Assembly (NCBI GenBank): GCA_900757865.1
Contig: CAAEPH010000055.1
Span: 97,236-161,235 of the forward strand
Source of the DNA: an uncultured Sutterella sp.
GTDB lineage: Bacteria > Pseudomonadota > Gammaproteobacteria > Burkholderiales > Burkholderiaceae_F
DNA: 64,000 nucleotides
Direction: 5' to 3'
The position numbers and the translations under genes were made by a program. How positions within the stretch are numbered: position 1 is the first letter of the stretch; every line of letters starts with the position of its first letter. Below the pieces are notes generated by a model that worked only from the letters and a program-made list of their open reading frames with translations, was not told the DNA's origin and searched no databases. This document shows, one piece after another, positions 49,754-59,739 of this stretch.

Positions 49754-50566
49754 TTACCAGGTGGGTCGCACGGCGCCATCAAAGGTTTTCTCGATAAACG
49801 CTTTCACCTCATCCGAGCGGTACGCCTCCACAAACGCTTTGACATTGGCGCTTTGCGCATTGTTGTCGCGTGAGGCAATCACAATCAGAGCATAGGGCGC
49901 TTTGAGCGACTCAAAGTAAAAGCCTTGTTTGGGCTTGAGCCCCGCGCTCAAGACGTAATTCATCGGAATCACGGCTACCGTAGCATCATCCAAACTGCGA
50001 GGCAATTGCGCCGCTTCAAGTTCGAGAATTTTAAGATGTTTGGGATTCTCGACAATATCGGCTACCGTTGCCTTGGAGTCAAGCCCTGGTTTGAGGGTGA
50101 GCAGTCCTGAGGCTTGTAAAAGAAGTAGCGCACGCCCTGCGTTGGAGGGATCGTTCGGGATTGCAAACGTGGCCCCATCGGGCACAGCGGCTAAGTCGTG
50201 AATTTGGTTGGAATAAAAGCCCATGGGTTGCACCACGGCGTCACTCACTTTCACGAGCTTGGTGCCTTGCTGGTGATTGAAGTTTTCCAAGAAGGGCACG
50301 TGTTGATAGACGTTGGCATCAAGCGAGCCATCCGCTAGGGCCTTGTCAGGAGAGAGGTAATCGGTAAATTCCACCACCTTCACGTCTAACCCCCGTTTTT
50401 TGGCCACTTCGGCAGCTGCGTTTACAATGGCCGCATGAGGACCGGCGGTCACGCCGACCTTAATGGCTTTATCTTCTTTGTCAGCGCCGCAACCTGTTAA
50501 GAGTAGGGTACTCGCTAAAGCTGTAGCGAGAAGTGTTTGTACAAATGCGCGTTTTGTGAGTGCCAT
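49754..50566 (-). CDS. metQ: MetQ-family lipoprotein (NlpA family)
   Basis: Substrate-binding lipoprotein of the methionine ABC importer family, 270 residues from the ATG at 50566 (AGGTG seven bases upstream). The lipobox LLTGC puts the lipidated Cys at 26. Conserved NlpA-family features follow: KVGVTAGPHA, EFTDYLSPDKALADGSLDANVYQHVPFL, and AIPNDPSNAGRALLLLQ. The ATPase and permease (metN, metI) are not adjacent, so it is an orphan here. Methionine is the likely ligand, but related proteins bind other amino acids. Confidence 0.88.
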   Translation of the reverse strand: MALTKRAFVQTLLATALASTLLLTGCGADKEDKAIKVGVTAGPHAAIVNAAAEVAKKRGLDVKVVEFTDYLSPDKALADGSLDANVYQHVPFLENFNHQQGTKLVKVSDAVVQPMGFYSNQIHDLAAVPDGATFAIPNDPSNAGRALLLLQASGLLTLKPGLDSKATVADIVENPKHLKILELEAAQLPRSLDDATVAVIPMNYVLSAGLKPKQGFYFESLKAPYALIVIASRDNNAQSANVKAFVEAYRSDEVKAFIEKTFDGAVRPTW

Positions 50567-50575
50567 GTTTTTCAC

Positions 50576-50786
50576 CTCATTGCTAATCGATGGTGTGGGT
50601 GGGAGCGCTCACTTGCGAGGAGCCTACCCACAAAATTTTCTTTGATGAAGAAAATTTTGCCTGCAATGGCGACAACAGCGGAGGTAATACCTCAACGTTT
50701 GATGGGCTGCTGTGAGGGAAGTTTGTGACGAGTAAAACGCCATAGCGTATTACCCCTAAGGAGATGTGCTCAAAGGGCGAAGAGAG
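50576..50786 (-). promoter_or_regulatory. metQ leader with a long AT palindrome
   Basis: CAAAATTTTCTT (50631-50642) and AAGAAAATTTTG (50648-50659) form a perfect 12-bp stem with a 5-base loop. An outer GTGGGT/ACCCAC pairing flanks the region nearer the gene. Neither strand has a following T run, so an operator or mRNA structure is more likely than a terminator. It does not match a SAM riboswitch that I know. Confidence 0.45.
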
Positions 50787-50789
50787 CAA

Positions 50790-50833
50790 AGAAAAATGGG
50801 CCTTCTCAAAAGGTCTGTTTTTTGAGAAGGCCC
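50790..50833 (-). terminator. Terminator of prmB-yheS
   Basis: A 14-bp stem, GGGCCTTCTCAAAA (50798-50811) with TTTTGAGAAGGCCC (50820-50833); on the minus strand ATTTTTCTTT follows. Confidence 0.88.
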
Positions 50834-50842
50834 TGTGGGTGC

Positions 50843-52756
50843 CTAATGAATAGCCTCGATTTCCTCAGAGAGGGTGAGCCAATCGAGTTCAAGCGCTTCG
50901 ATCACGGGTTTGAGCTCTCCGTGTTCGCGCAAGACTTGCTGAACGTCCTCGGCGGGGGTATCGGTGTAGAAGTTGGGATCCGCCAATCGCTCTTCAAGTG
51001 CTTTGAAGGTCGTGTTGCGTTCGGCCAATTGCTTTTCAATGCGAGCGAGTTTTTGCTGCAAGGGTTTACGCAATTGAGCAATACGCTGACGCTCTTGCGC
51101 TTCTTGGCGACGAGCCTCCTTTTTGTTAATCGCAGGCTCTTTATCGGCTTTGGCAGCGGCTTTTTCTTCACGCTGTGTGGCACGACGGTGTTCGAGCACA
51201 AAGTTGGCGTAGTCGTCCAAGTCCCCATCAAACGGGGTGACGAGACCGTCGTGCACCAACACCAGGCGATCTGTCGTAGCGCGCAACAAGTGGCGATCGT
51301 GCGAAACAATCAACACCGCGCCACTGAAGGTCGACAACGCCATCGTGAGTGCTTCACGGGTTTCCATATCTAAGTGATTGGTCGGTTCGTCCAAAACCAA
51401 CAGATTGGGCTTTTTCCACGCAAGCAGGGCAAGCGCCAAGCGAGCTTTTTCGCCACCCGACATGGGCCCTACGAGGTTCGAGGCAAAGTCGCCCGAGAAG
51501 TGATAAATCCCGAGGTAGTCCCGTAACTCTTGCTCGCGCACGTCAGGCGCCAAGCGTCGCAAGTGATCCAAAGGCGTTTCGTCCGCTCGCAGCTGATCGA
51601 GCTGATGCTGCGCAAAGTAGCCAATTTCCAAACCTTGACCACGGCGAATCTCACCGCTCATGGGCACAAGTTCATTGACAATGCCTTTAATCAGGGTGGA
51701 TTTACCCGCACCGTTCACGCCGAGTACACCGAGACGTTCGCCCGAGCGAATGCTGAGCGTCACATCATGGATCACCGTCCTATCGTCATAGCCTAGGCTC
51801 AGGTTTTCGGTATCGATTAAATGCTCAGGCAAGCGAACAGGCTCAGGAAAAGTAAAACGCCATTCGCGCTTTGCCCGCACGGGTTCAACGGCTTGAAGGC
51901 GTTCGAGCATTTTGATGCGCGATTGTGCCTGTCGGGCTTTCGTGGCTTTGGCGCGAAAGCGTTCGATAAAGGCCGATAAATGAGCCGCTTCGCGTTCGTA
52001 AGCTTTGGCAGCGGCGTTTTGAAGACGCAGTTTTTCAATGCGTTGCGTTTCGTAGGCCGAGTAATTCCCTCGGTAAGCATGAATGGTGTTGTCTTCGACT
52101 GCCCAAATGGTGTTGACCGAGCGATCAAGGAACTCGCGGTCGTGCGAAATGATCACCACGGTAGCCTGTACGTGACGCAACCAATTTTCCAACCAGATGA
52201 GCGAATCCATGTCCAAGTGGTTAGTGGGTTCGTCGAGCAACAGCAAATCAGCCGGGCGCATGAGTGCGCGGGCAAGGGCTAGGCGATTGCGCCAGCCACC
52301 CGAATAGTCGGCCACAGGACGCGTGTCGTCCTCAGGGCGAAAGCCGAGACCGGCTAAAATGGTTTGAGCTTGCGCGACAATCGCCCCTTCGTTTAATTCG
52401 GCCAAGTTGGCATGGGCTTGAGCGAGCGCCATATCATTGGCTGCGGTGCGCTCGAGCTCAGCCAGACGCCGTCGCGCGTCCATGAGTGGAACGTGCCCGG
52501 CTAACACAAAGTCCAACGTGCTCACATCCTCGACTTGAAACGATTGCGCCACGTGAGCGATACGGTTTTTGTCCGGGGTTTCGATGTCTCCCGACTCGGT
52601 GGAGAGCTCACCCAGGATGGCGGCAAAAAGGGTGGATTTCCCACAGCCGTTCGGACCAACGAGCCCGATGCGCTCGCCAGGTGAGCCGATGAGCGTGGCG
52701 TCCCGATAAAGAACACGGACGCCACGGGCTAAGGCGACATGATTTAAACGTAGCAT
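50843..52756 (-). CDS. yheS: ABC-F ATPase, YheS type
   Basis: Cytoplasmic, soluble protein of 637 residues with two ABC ATPase domains and no membrane part, the ABC-F type that acts on ribosomes. The first Walker A is GPNGCGKST and its signature YSGGWRNRLALARALM; the second pair is GVNGAGKST and MSGGEKARLALALL. The inter-domain linker and a charged C-terminal coiled coil (about 540-637, rich in Ala/Lys/Glu/Arg) fit YheS. It follows prmB by 21 bases on the same strand. Confidence 0.93.
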   Translation of the reverse strand: MLRLNHVALARGVRVLYRDATLIGSPGERIGLVGPNGCGKSTLFAAILGELSTESGDIETPDKNRIAHVAQSFQVEDVSTLDFVLAGHVPLMDARRRLAELERTAANDMALAQAHANLAELNEGAIVAQAQTILAGLGFRPEDDTRPVADYSGGWRNRLALARALMRPADLLLLDEPTNHLDMDSLIWLENWLRHVQATVVIISHDREFLDRSVNTIWAVEDNTIHAYRGNYSAYETQRIEKLRLQNAAAKAYEREAAHLSAFIERFRAKATKARQAQSRIKMLERLQAVEPVRAKREWRFTFPEPVRLPEHLIDTENLSLGYDDRTVIHDVTLSIRSGERLGVLGVNGAGKSTLIKGIVNELVPMSGEIRRGQGLEIGYFAQHQLDQLRADETPLDHLRRLAPDVREQELRDYLGIYHFSGDFASNLVGPMSGGEKARLALALLAWKKPNLLVLDEPTNHLDMETREALTMALSTFSGAVLIVSHDRHLLRATTDRLVLVHDGLVTPFDGDLDDYANFVLEHRRATQREEKAAAKADKEPAINKKEARRQEAQERQRIAQLRKPLQQKLARIEKQLAERNTTFKALEERLADPNFYTDTPAEDVQQVLREHGELKPVIEALELDWLTLSEEIEAIH

Positions 52757-52777
52757 GGCTTGAGCAACAAAAGGATC

Positions 52778-53701
52778 TTAAGCAAAGTATTCGTCGAGCG
52801 CTTCTTTCGTGACCAAGAAGACTTGATCATCGCCCCCAGAGGTCACAAGCCAGGTCAGTTCCAAGCCCGGGAAAGTGGCTTCCACGGCTTGGGCTCCATC
52901 GCCCACTTCGACAATGAGTTGACCACCGTCGTTGAGGTGATGGCGAGCCTCTGGCAAGAGACGACGAACAATGTCCATGCCGTCATCCCCAGCACCCAGC
53001 GCTAAGCTGGGTTCATGGCGGTATTCCTGCGGGAGCGCATCCATGCTCGCCTGAGTGACATAGGGCGGATTGGAAATGATGAGGTCAAACGTGCGATCCT
53101 CAAGCGCACTAAATAAGTCCGTTTGCACGAGTTCGAGCGTTTCATCAAGACCGTAGTCGTGGCGGTTAATTTTGGCGACTTCGAGGGCGTCGGGCGAAAT
53201 GTCAGCACCGGTGACTTGTGCGTTGGGGAAAATGCCTTGAGCGAGAATGGCGAGGCAACCCGATCCCGTGCACATGTCGAGCACGCTCGTGACCTCATCG
53301 GGGTCCTCGACCCAGGGGGCAAAATCGTCTTCAATGAGTTCGGCAATATAGGAGCGCGGAATAAGCGCACGCTCGTCAATATAAAAGCAGTGCCCCGTGA
53401 GCCACGCTTCGCGTAACAAATACGGCACAGGGACTTTGTCATGAACGCGACGATCAATGAGATGCACCAGTCGAGAGAGCTCGGTGTGAGTGAGCGCCGC
53501 ATCCCACAAATCGCAGAAGTGCTCAAACGGTAACTTCAAGCCACGGCAAACCAGAAAAGAGGCTTCTTCCCATGCATCGGGTGTACCATGCCCGTAGGAG
53601 AGATCGGCCGATTCCATTTCCGAGATGGCCCAACGAAAAACGTCACGAATCGTCTTGAGGTTATGGATGGGATCGTCCAAGAGTGGCGCAATTTCGTACA
53701 T
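52778..53701 (-). CDS. prmB: 50S ribosomal protein L3 glutamine methyltransferase
   Basis: SAM-dependent N5-glutamine methyltransferase modifying L3, 307 residues from the ATG at 53701 (AAGGA eight bases upstream). The frame extends 51 codons further 5' without a good start. The SAM site is VLDMCTGSGCLAIL and the catalytic motif ISNPPYV. The AA pattern EIAPLLDDPIHNLKTIRDVFRWA at the N-terminus is PrmB-like rather than PrmC-like. It is upstream of yheS and divergent from smc. Confidence 0.94.
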   Translation of the reverse strand: MYEIAPLLDDPIHNLKTIRDVFRWAISEMESADLSYGHGTPDAWEEASFLVCRGLKLPFEHFCDLWDAALTHTELSRLVHLIDRRVHDKVPVPYLLREAWLTGHCFYIDERALIPRSYIAELIEDDFAPWVEDPDEVTSVLDMCTGSGCLAILAQGIFPNAQVTGADISPDALEVAKINRHDYGLDETLELVQTDLFSALEDRTFDLIISNPPYVTQASMDALPQEYRHEPSLALGAGDDGMDIVRRLLPEARHHLNDGGQLIVEVGDGAQAVEATFPGLELTWLVTSGGDDQVFLVTKEALDEYFA

Positions 53702-53935
53702 AGTGTGTTCCTTATAGCGCCTTGACGTCGCAAAACGGTCAAGACGAGCAAAAAAATCGTAAAAAGTGCGCCTATTATAAGCGAGGCACAAAGTGTCTTG
53801 TTTGTGGCGGGATTTCGGTACAATCTTCCCTGACATGAAAGAGCACCACGCCAATCGTTGGCGCTCAAGGACACCTTAGCTTTCGCTCACAAAAGAGTAT
53901 CTTTTCCGTTTTTCTCGTTGCCTCAGGAGCTTAGA

Positions 53936-56900
53936 TTGCGACTTCGTCACATTAAAATTGCCGGCTTTAAAAGCTTTGCGGATCCCGTGACGGTCGATCT
54001 AGAACGCCCTTTTACGGGGATTGTGGGCCCCAACGGATGTGGAAAATCCAATATTATCGACGCCGTACGGTGGGTGCTCGGTGAAGCGCGCGTCTCTGAG
54101 TTGCGTGGCTCGAGCTCGATGAAAGAGTTGATCTTTTCGGGCTCAGCCAATCGCAAACCACTCGGTCGAGCGAGTGTGGAAATTTTGCTCAGTAACGAAG
54201 ACCACCGTATCAAAGGCGCCTGGGGTGAGTATGCTGAACTCGCTATTAAACGCGTCGTGACACTCGACGGGCAGTCGCAGTACACGATTAACGGACAAAC
54301 CGTTCGTCGTCGCGATGTGTTGGATATCTTCCTAGGGACGGGCTTGGGGCCCAAAAGCTACGCTGTCATTTCTCAAGGGATGATTTCGAGCTTTATTAAA
54401 GCCAAACCGGAAGAGCTTCGTGTGTATTTGGAAGAGGCCGCCGGGGTGTCGCTCTACCGTGAGCGACGCCGCGAGACCGAACAGCTCATTGCGCAGACCC
54501 AAACCAACTTGGAGCGTGTCAACGATACGTTGGCCCTAAAACTCGAAGAAGCCGAGCGGTTGCGCTCGGAAGCAGCTACCGCACAAACCTGGGAGAAACT
54601 CACCCATGATAAAGTCCAGGCGGAGGCCCTTTGGTACTTTATTCAGTACGAAGAGATTCGCGTGCAACTGGAGCGACTCGCCGCAAAACGTGCTCAAGAA
54701 GAGGCGAGTTTAGCGCAAGATAAAGTCGCCGTGACGCAAGCCGAAACGGCCCTGCAAGCCATTGCGCTGGCTTTACCCGAGCTCGAACGAACCCATGAGG
54801 AAGCAGCACGACGAGCTCACGACGCTGAAAAAGCCCTCACGCTCCAGGAAAGTGAGGTGCGTCGTCGTCAAGAAAGGCGTCAAGCGCTCACCGAGCAGCG
54901 CCAAGAGAGTCAAGCACGTTTGAAGCGCTACGAAGAGCGCTTAGAGGCGCTGGCTCAGACAGGGCAATCGGCAACCGAGCACCTCGAGCATCGTCAAGAG
55001 AGTTTTGACATGATGCTCGAAGAAATTGCCGTTCGCGAAGAGCAACTCGATCAAGCGCAAACACGTCTTGAGACAATCGAAGTGCAAACCGAAGCGGCTC
55101 GACATAAGGCTAGTCAGAGCGAGCGCGATTACGGCATCGCCAAAGAACGCGTGGCGCAACTCAAACGCCAGCAAGAGGATCTCGCACGCCGCTTGGAGCG
55201 ACTCAGCGATAACGAACGCCGTCTAGAGCATCCTGATGAGACGACGCTCGAAGACCTTCGTGAGCACGTGGAGGAGCTCAAAGTCACTCAAGAAGAACGA
55301 GGCGCGAACCTCGAAGAGGCCACCGAGCGTGCTGAGAGCGCTCAGGCAGCAGCACATCAGGCCGATGAGGACTATTTCGCGGGTCTTGCTCAACAAAAAG
55401 AAGCGCAGGCGCGATTAGATGCCCTTATCCAAGAAGAAAAGCGACAGCTTGAAGCAAGTCAGCTCCACGAGTTTGAGATAGCGCATGGGCTTGATGGGTT
55501 GCGACGCGTTGATGAGAGCCTTGAGGTGGACGAGCAATGGATTGTGGCGATTGATGCGGTCTTGGGTGCTCGCAGTCGAGCAGCCATCTTGCGCCTTTTG
55601 GCGTCAGCCGTCTTTACACAGTCCCAACCGCCAGCTCCTGTAGCGTTTATTGAGCAATGCACAGATACTTGCGTCATGCCAGAGATGGAAACAAAAGGGC
55701 GAGTGCATCCGACGTGGTCGTCTTTGCGTGAGGCGGTCAGTAGCCCTGATGCGACGGTGCAGCAAGCGCTGACGCAATGGCTCCAAGGCTACTGGAAAGC
55801 CGACTCGTTGGCGGAGGCGATGGCGCGCCGCACCGAGCTACAAGCCGGCGAATACTTGATCACGCCCGAAGGGCATCGGGTGAGTGCACATGGGCTTGAG
55901 TATTGGGCAGCGTCTGCCACACAAGAAGCGTCGCTAGCACGACGCCTAGCCAAAGAAAAGGCGCAAGAGACGCTCGATAAACTCGATAACGCGCAAGAAG
56001 CGCTTACCGTGGCTCGCCGTCAGGCGCATCTGGCGCTCGAAAACGCACAAGCGACTTTGCGTCAGAGTCAAAGTGCGTATGAAGAAGGTCGTCGAGCGCT
56101 CACCCAAGCCACGCTAGCTTTGAGTGTTGAAGAGCAGAAGTGGCAAGCTTGGCAACAACGTCAAGCCGATTTAAAGCGCGATCGTGCAGATTTGGAAGCT
56201 GAAAAAGACGAAGCGCTAGCACGGCTAGAAACCGCTTATGAAAAGGCGGATGAGGCCGAAGTGCTTTTTGATGAGGCGAAAAAAACGCTCGCACAAAACG
56301 AAGAGCGTTTAAGCCGCGAATCACAAACGGTGCGCCAAGCCCAAACCCGTTTGGACGAGAAGCGCCGTGACCTGGCGGTGATTCGGGTGGCGATTGAGTC
56401 GGATCGTCGATCGCAGCAAGAGGCTGAGCAGATGCGAGGTCATTTGCTCGAAGACTGCGAACGCGAAAAAGCGCAACAGACGCAATGGACCAGCGAGCTC
56501 GAAGCGCTCGAGCGGCAAGATGATCAGAATCACCTCTCTGCTGCGCTCAAACTCTATAAAGAAGCGGAAGCGCTGTCGCTTCAAGCCCGTAGTGCGCTCG
56601 AAACGAAGCGTGGCGAGCAGCAACAAGCCATGAGTCTGTTGAGTGAGCGCCAAAGCGCTTTGGTGCCTCGCGCCGAGACGATCAGTCAGATGAAGGTCGA
56701 AGAGGAAAATAAAGCGGGGTTGCGTGAGCAGTTTTCAGTGCGTTTAGCCGAACTCAAGGCCGATCGTATTGCCTTGGCGACCCAGCTCAAAGAGGATCCT
56801 TTAAAAGCGCAAGGCGCCCGACAACGTGTACTCAAACTCATGCAACAAATCGAGGCGCTGGGTCCCGTTAATCATGCAGCAGCCGAGCACCTCAAGGCGA

Positions 56901-57475
56901 TCGAAGCGCACATTGAAGCGACGCGTGCTCAAGTGGCGGATTTGGAAAAGGCCGTGACCACCCTGGAAGAGGCCATTCGACGGATCGATCAAGAAACACG
57001 AACCGCCATGCGAGAAACGTTCGAGAGCGTGAGTCGCCATTTTGAAGAGAGCTTTCAGCAACTCTTTAGTGGCGGTAAGGCTTCTCTCGCGTTGGTGGGC
57101 GACGATATCTTACAGGCCGGTCTTGAAGTGCAAGCGCAACCGCCAGGCAAGCGCAACGCCAGTTTGCGTTTGCTCTCGGGCGGTGAACAGGCTTTAACGG
57201 CTACGGCGTTGGTGTTTGCTCTGTTTAAACTCAATCCCGCCCCCTTTTGCTTACTGGACGAAGTGGACGCACCGCTCGATGAGGCCAATCAGGCACGTTT
57301 AGCGAACTTATGCCGTGAGCAATCCGATCAGACGCAATTCTTGATGATTACGCACCACCGTGTCACGATGGAATATGTGCAAGCTTTGATTGGGGTCACC
57401 ATGCGCGAACCCGGTGTCAGTCGTGTGGTGAGCGTGGACGTGGAAGAAGCCACGCGTCTTGTGCAAACGCCTTAA
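53936..57475 (+). CDS. smc: Chromosome partition protein SMC
   Basis: Condensin-type ATPase organising the nucleoid, 1179 residues from the TTG at 53936. I chose that start because AGGAG lies six bases upstream and the protein then begins with the family-typical RLRHIKIAGFKSFADP; an in-frame ATG at 53858 lacks support. Walker A is GPNGCGKSN (31-39). Long coiled coils (about 165-480 and 640-990) flank a hinge near 500-630 (HGLDGLRRVDE...VLGARSRAAIL). The C-terminal head has LRLLSGGEQALTA (about 1076) and CLLDEVDAPLDEAN (about 1104). scpA and scpB are not adjacent. Confidence 0.95.
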   Translation: MRLRHIKIAGFKSFADPVTVDLERPFTGIVGPNGCGKSNIIDAVRWVLGEARVSELRGSSSMKELIFSGSANRKPLGRASVEILLSNEDHRIKGAWGEYAELAIKRVVTLDGQSQYTINGQTVRRRDVLDIFLGTGLGPKSYAVISQGMISSFIKAKPEELRVYLEEAAGVSLYRERRRETEQLIAQTQTNLERVNDTLALKLEEAERLRSEAATAQTWEKLTHDKVQAEALWYFIQYEEIRVQLERLAAKRAQEEASLAQDKVAVTQAETALQAIALALPELERTHEEAARRAHDAEKALTLQESEVRRRQERRQALTEQRQESQARLKRYEERLEALAQTGQSATEHLEHRQESFDMMLEEIAVREEQLDQAQTRLETIEVQTEAARHKASQSERDYGIAKERVAQLKRQQEDLARRLERLSDNERRLEHPDETTLEDLREHVEELKVTQEERGANLEEATERAESAQAAAHQADEDYFAGLAQQKEAQARLDALIQEEKRQLEASQLHEFEIAHGLDGLRRVDESLEVDEQWIVAIDAVLGARSRAAILRLLASAVFTQSQPPAPVAFIEQCTDTCVMPEMETKGRVHPTWSSLREAVSSPDATVQQALTQWLQGYWKADSLAEAMARRTELQAGEYLITPEGHRVSAHGLEYWAASATQEASLARRLAKEKAQETLDKLDNAQEALTVARRQAHLALENAQATLRQSQSAYEEGRRALTQATLALSVEEQKWQAWQQRQADLKRDRADLEAEKDEALARLETAYEKADEAEVLFDEAKKTLAQNEERLSRESQTVRQAQTRLDEKRRDLAVIRVAIESDRRSQQEAEQMRGHLLEDCEREKAQQTQWTSELEALERQDDQNHLSAALKLYKEAEALSLQARSALETKRGEQQQAMSLLSERQSALVPRAETISQMKVEEENKAGLREQFSVRLAELKADRIALATQLKEDPLKAQGARQRVLKLMQQIEALGPVNHAAAEHLKAIEAHIEATRAQVADLEKAVTTLEEAIRRIDQETRTAMRETFESVSRHFEESFQQLFSGGKASLALVGDDILQAGLEVQAQPPGKRNASLRLLSGGEQALTATALVFALFKLNPAPFCLLDEVDAPLDEANQARLANLCREQSDQTQFLMITHHRVTMEYVQALIGVTMREPGVSRVVSVDVEEATRLVQTP

Positions 57476-57651
57476 AACGCTCTCATTGGTTTTTCGCCAT
57501 GGGAATTAACCTTAGGCGCGATCCGCCAAACGCTTCCCGTTTGCTAAAATAGCCAGATAGGCATTTGGAAGGGGTGTGTTGTCCCTCTTTTAAACGCTCC
57601 TTATTCATCGCGATATGCGACACGAGACTTGTGTTAGGGAAGTGAGTTTCC

Positions 57652-58776
57652 ATGAGTCAGACTCAAATTTTTATTATTGGCGTTGTCACGCTGTTTATCC
57701 TGTTTGCGCTCTATCAGGTATGGAAGATCAATCGTCAGAAAAAGGCCAAAGAGCATTTGCTAAAACGCGCCGCCGTTCCAGACGTATTGATGGGAGACGA
57801 TGGGCAGCGAAAGGATCCCACCTTAGGTAATGAGCCGGTTGAGGATTCCGGTCTTCCCTCCGAAGAACCCCCGGTTTATGGGATTCTTCAAGAGGAAAGT
57901 GAAGCCAAGATTCTGGACAAGGACGCCAGTTTATCGCCAGAGTATACGGGGCTCGATCATGCGCCTGTTGATCCGGGCGTACAGTGGGTGTTGGAACTCG
58001 TGCCTCAAGAGGGACGCACTTTCTCGATTGGCGGTATTCAATCCCTTTGGTTAGAGCTCACACAACTGAATTTACCGCTACAGGTCTCGTTGTGGGCGCA
58101 AAGTCGCCGTGATCGTCTTTACTACTCTCCTAAGCACTTACCGATTGAAGCCATCCATGTGGTGGTGAGCGTGGTGATGGCCAACCGTGTGGCAAAATTG
58201 GATGCCGTGGCGGCCTCTAAAGTCTTGCAGGCGATGGAGCAAGCGGCGGCGCACAACGATGTGGACGTGCGACTCTCTGCAGACATGGATCGCGTTCCGG
58301 TTCTGGCCGAACAAACACAACGCTTTGTGATGTATTTCGACACGTCCGTGGATCTTCTGATCGTGCCTGCAGTGCCCGAGGGAGCTGGTTTTACCCTGGA
58401 AGCCATTAACACCGTAGCCAAAGAGGCTGGCTTTAAAGCGGCGTCGGGACGCTGGGAATACCGCATTGACCGCTTTGCGCGTGAACCGCTCATGACGTTG
58501 AATTTAACGGGCAACGAAACGCGCGAGCTACGGTTTACCCTAGACGTGCCGGTGGCCAACTTGGCTCGAGGCGATTTAAAGCGCTTTTTCTCTTTGGCGA
58601 ATCATCTCGCCAATCATTTAGGCGGTGTGTGGTTGAATGCACAGAAAAAGCCCGTGGAAACGCTAGGTGCTGCGCAATTGGAGCAACATTTGCGTGAACG
58701 CATGAAGCTGATGCATCAGCACGGTGTGGACGCTGGCAGTGAACGCGCCCTACGAATTTTCGCTCGTGGCGCCTAA
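57652..58776 (+). CDS. zipA: Cell division protein ZipA
   Basis: Inner-membrane anchor that tethers FtsZ, 374 residues. One N-terminal transmembrane segment (about 5-24, IFIIGVVTLFILFALYQVW) is followed by a basic patch, an acidic Pro/Glu-rich linker to about 105, and a C-terminal FtsZ-binding domain to about 340. It follows smc as in most betaproteobacteria, where ligA usually comes next; here a pirin and a regulator gene intervene. An AGG-containing site (TTAGGGAAG) is upstream. Confidence 0.88.
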   Translation: MSQTQIFIIGVVTLFILFALYQVWKINRQKKAKEHLLKRAAVPDVLMGDDGQRKDPTLGNEPVEDSGLPSEEPPVYGILQEESEAKILDKDASLSPEYTGLDHAPVDPGVQWVLELVPQEGRTFSIGGIQSLWLELTQLNLPLQVSLWAQSRRDRLYYSPKHLPIEAIHVVVSVVMANRVAKLDAVAASKVLQAMEQAAAHNDVDVRLSADMDRVPVLAEQTQRFVMYFDTSVDLLIVPAVPEGAGFTLEAINTVAKEAGFKAASGRWEYRIDRFAREPLMTLNLTGNETRELRFTLDVPVANLARGDLKRFFSLANHLANHLGGVWLNAQKKPVETLGAAQLEQHLRERMKLMHQHGVDAGSERALRIFARGA

Positions 58777-58816
58777 TGACAATGGCGCTCCATAGAGCGC
58801 TGGGGTTCCAAAATAA

Positions 58817-58855
58817 AACGGCAGAGACACTGCTTTAGCGCACGTCTCTGCCGTT
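58817..58855 (+). terminator. Bidirectional terminator, zipA / pirin
   Basis: A perfect 12-bp stem, AACGGCAGAGAC (58817-58828) with GTCTCTGCCGTT (58844-58855). On the minus strand TTATTTT follows, so it serves both convergent genes. Confidence 0.88.
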
Positions 58856-58860
58856 GTCGT

Positions 58861-59739
58861 TTAGTCAGCTAAGTAGCCAAACCTGCCTTCGTTAAAGTCC
58901 TTAAATGCTTGCATGAGCTCTTCGCGGGTATTCATGACAAACGGACCGTAAGCAGCGATGGGTTCATTCAAAGGTTCGCCACTCATCACGAGGATCACCG
59001 TGTCATCCATGGTCGCTTCCACGGTGAACGTTTCCCCTTCATGACCGAACTTGACAAAACTGTCCGTATCCGCAGCGGTACCATTGACCTTAGCCGCGCC
59101 TTTCACCACAAGAAGGCCTGTGTTGTAAGAGGTGGGGAAGTCAAAGGTGGCCTTGGCGCCAGCTTTGAGCAAGCGAGCGTTCATCAAATGAATGGGCGAG
59201 TGCGTTTTTGCAGGCCCTTTCACGCCCAGGTAGGCACCGGCAATGACTTCGACAAAACTGCCGTCGCCCAAGTCATAGCGACCCATGGCGTCATTGGTGA
59301 TGGCCTGGTAGCGTGGCGACGACATTTTGTCCTTGGCGGGCAAATTCGTCCAGAGCTGTACCATGTGGAAGGTACCACCCTTCTTGGCCCATTCTTTTTC
59401 ATAGAACTCTTTGTGGAGCACACCGCTAGCTGCGGTCATCCACTGCACGTCGCCCGTGCCGATGATGCCACCGCCACCCGCGCTGTCGTGATGCTCAACT
59501 TTACCGCTGTAGGCCAATGTCACCGTTTCAAAACCGCGGTGAGGATGTATGCCAACGCCGGCGGGTTGTTCAGACGGACGCACGGTCATCGGGGAGTTGT
59601 AGTCGAGCATGATGAAGGGGTCCATCTCTTCCATGCTCAAGCCCGGGGCGGCAGGAATAAAGTTGTGCACTTTAAAGCCGTCACCCACCCAATGTGTTTC
59701 GATGGGGGGTAAAACAACGGCAATGTTCTTGGTTGTCAT
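58861..59739 (-). CDS. Pirin family protein
   Basis: Bicupin protein, 292 residues from the ATG at 59739 (AGAGGA seven bases upstream); the frame extends 31 codons further without support. The N-terminal cupin has the metal-binding pattern HPHRGFETVTLAYSGKVEHHDSAG, and the C-terminal cupin contains SPIHLMNARLLKAG. Bacterial pirins include quercetin 2,3-dioxygenases and redox-linked regulators. A Crp/Fnr-type regulator gene lies directly upstream on the same strand and a strong palindrome sits in the gap, suggesting one regulatory unit. Substrate unknown. Confidence 0.9.
   Translation of the reverse strand: MTTKNIAVVLPPIETHWVGDGFKVHNFIPAAPGLSMEEMDPFIMLDYNSPMTVRPSEQPAGVGIHPHRGFETVTLAYSGKVEHHDSAGGGGIIGTGDVQWMTAASGVLHKEFYEKEWAKKGGTFHMVQLWTNLPAKDKMSSPRYQAITNDAMGRYDLGDGSFVEVIAGAYLGVKGPAKTHSPIHLMNARLLKAGAKATFDFPTSYNTGLLVVKGAAKVNGTAADTDSFVKFGHEGETFTVEATMDDTVILVMSGEPLNEPIAAYGPFVMNTREELMQAFKDFNEGRFGYLAD

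Noticed and set aside
50576..50842. SAM riboswitch before metQ
   Set aside because: Stems are present but none of the conserved SAM-I or SAM-II core sequences could be read.
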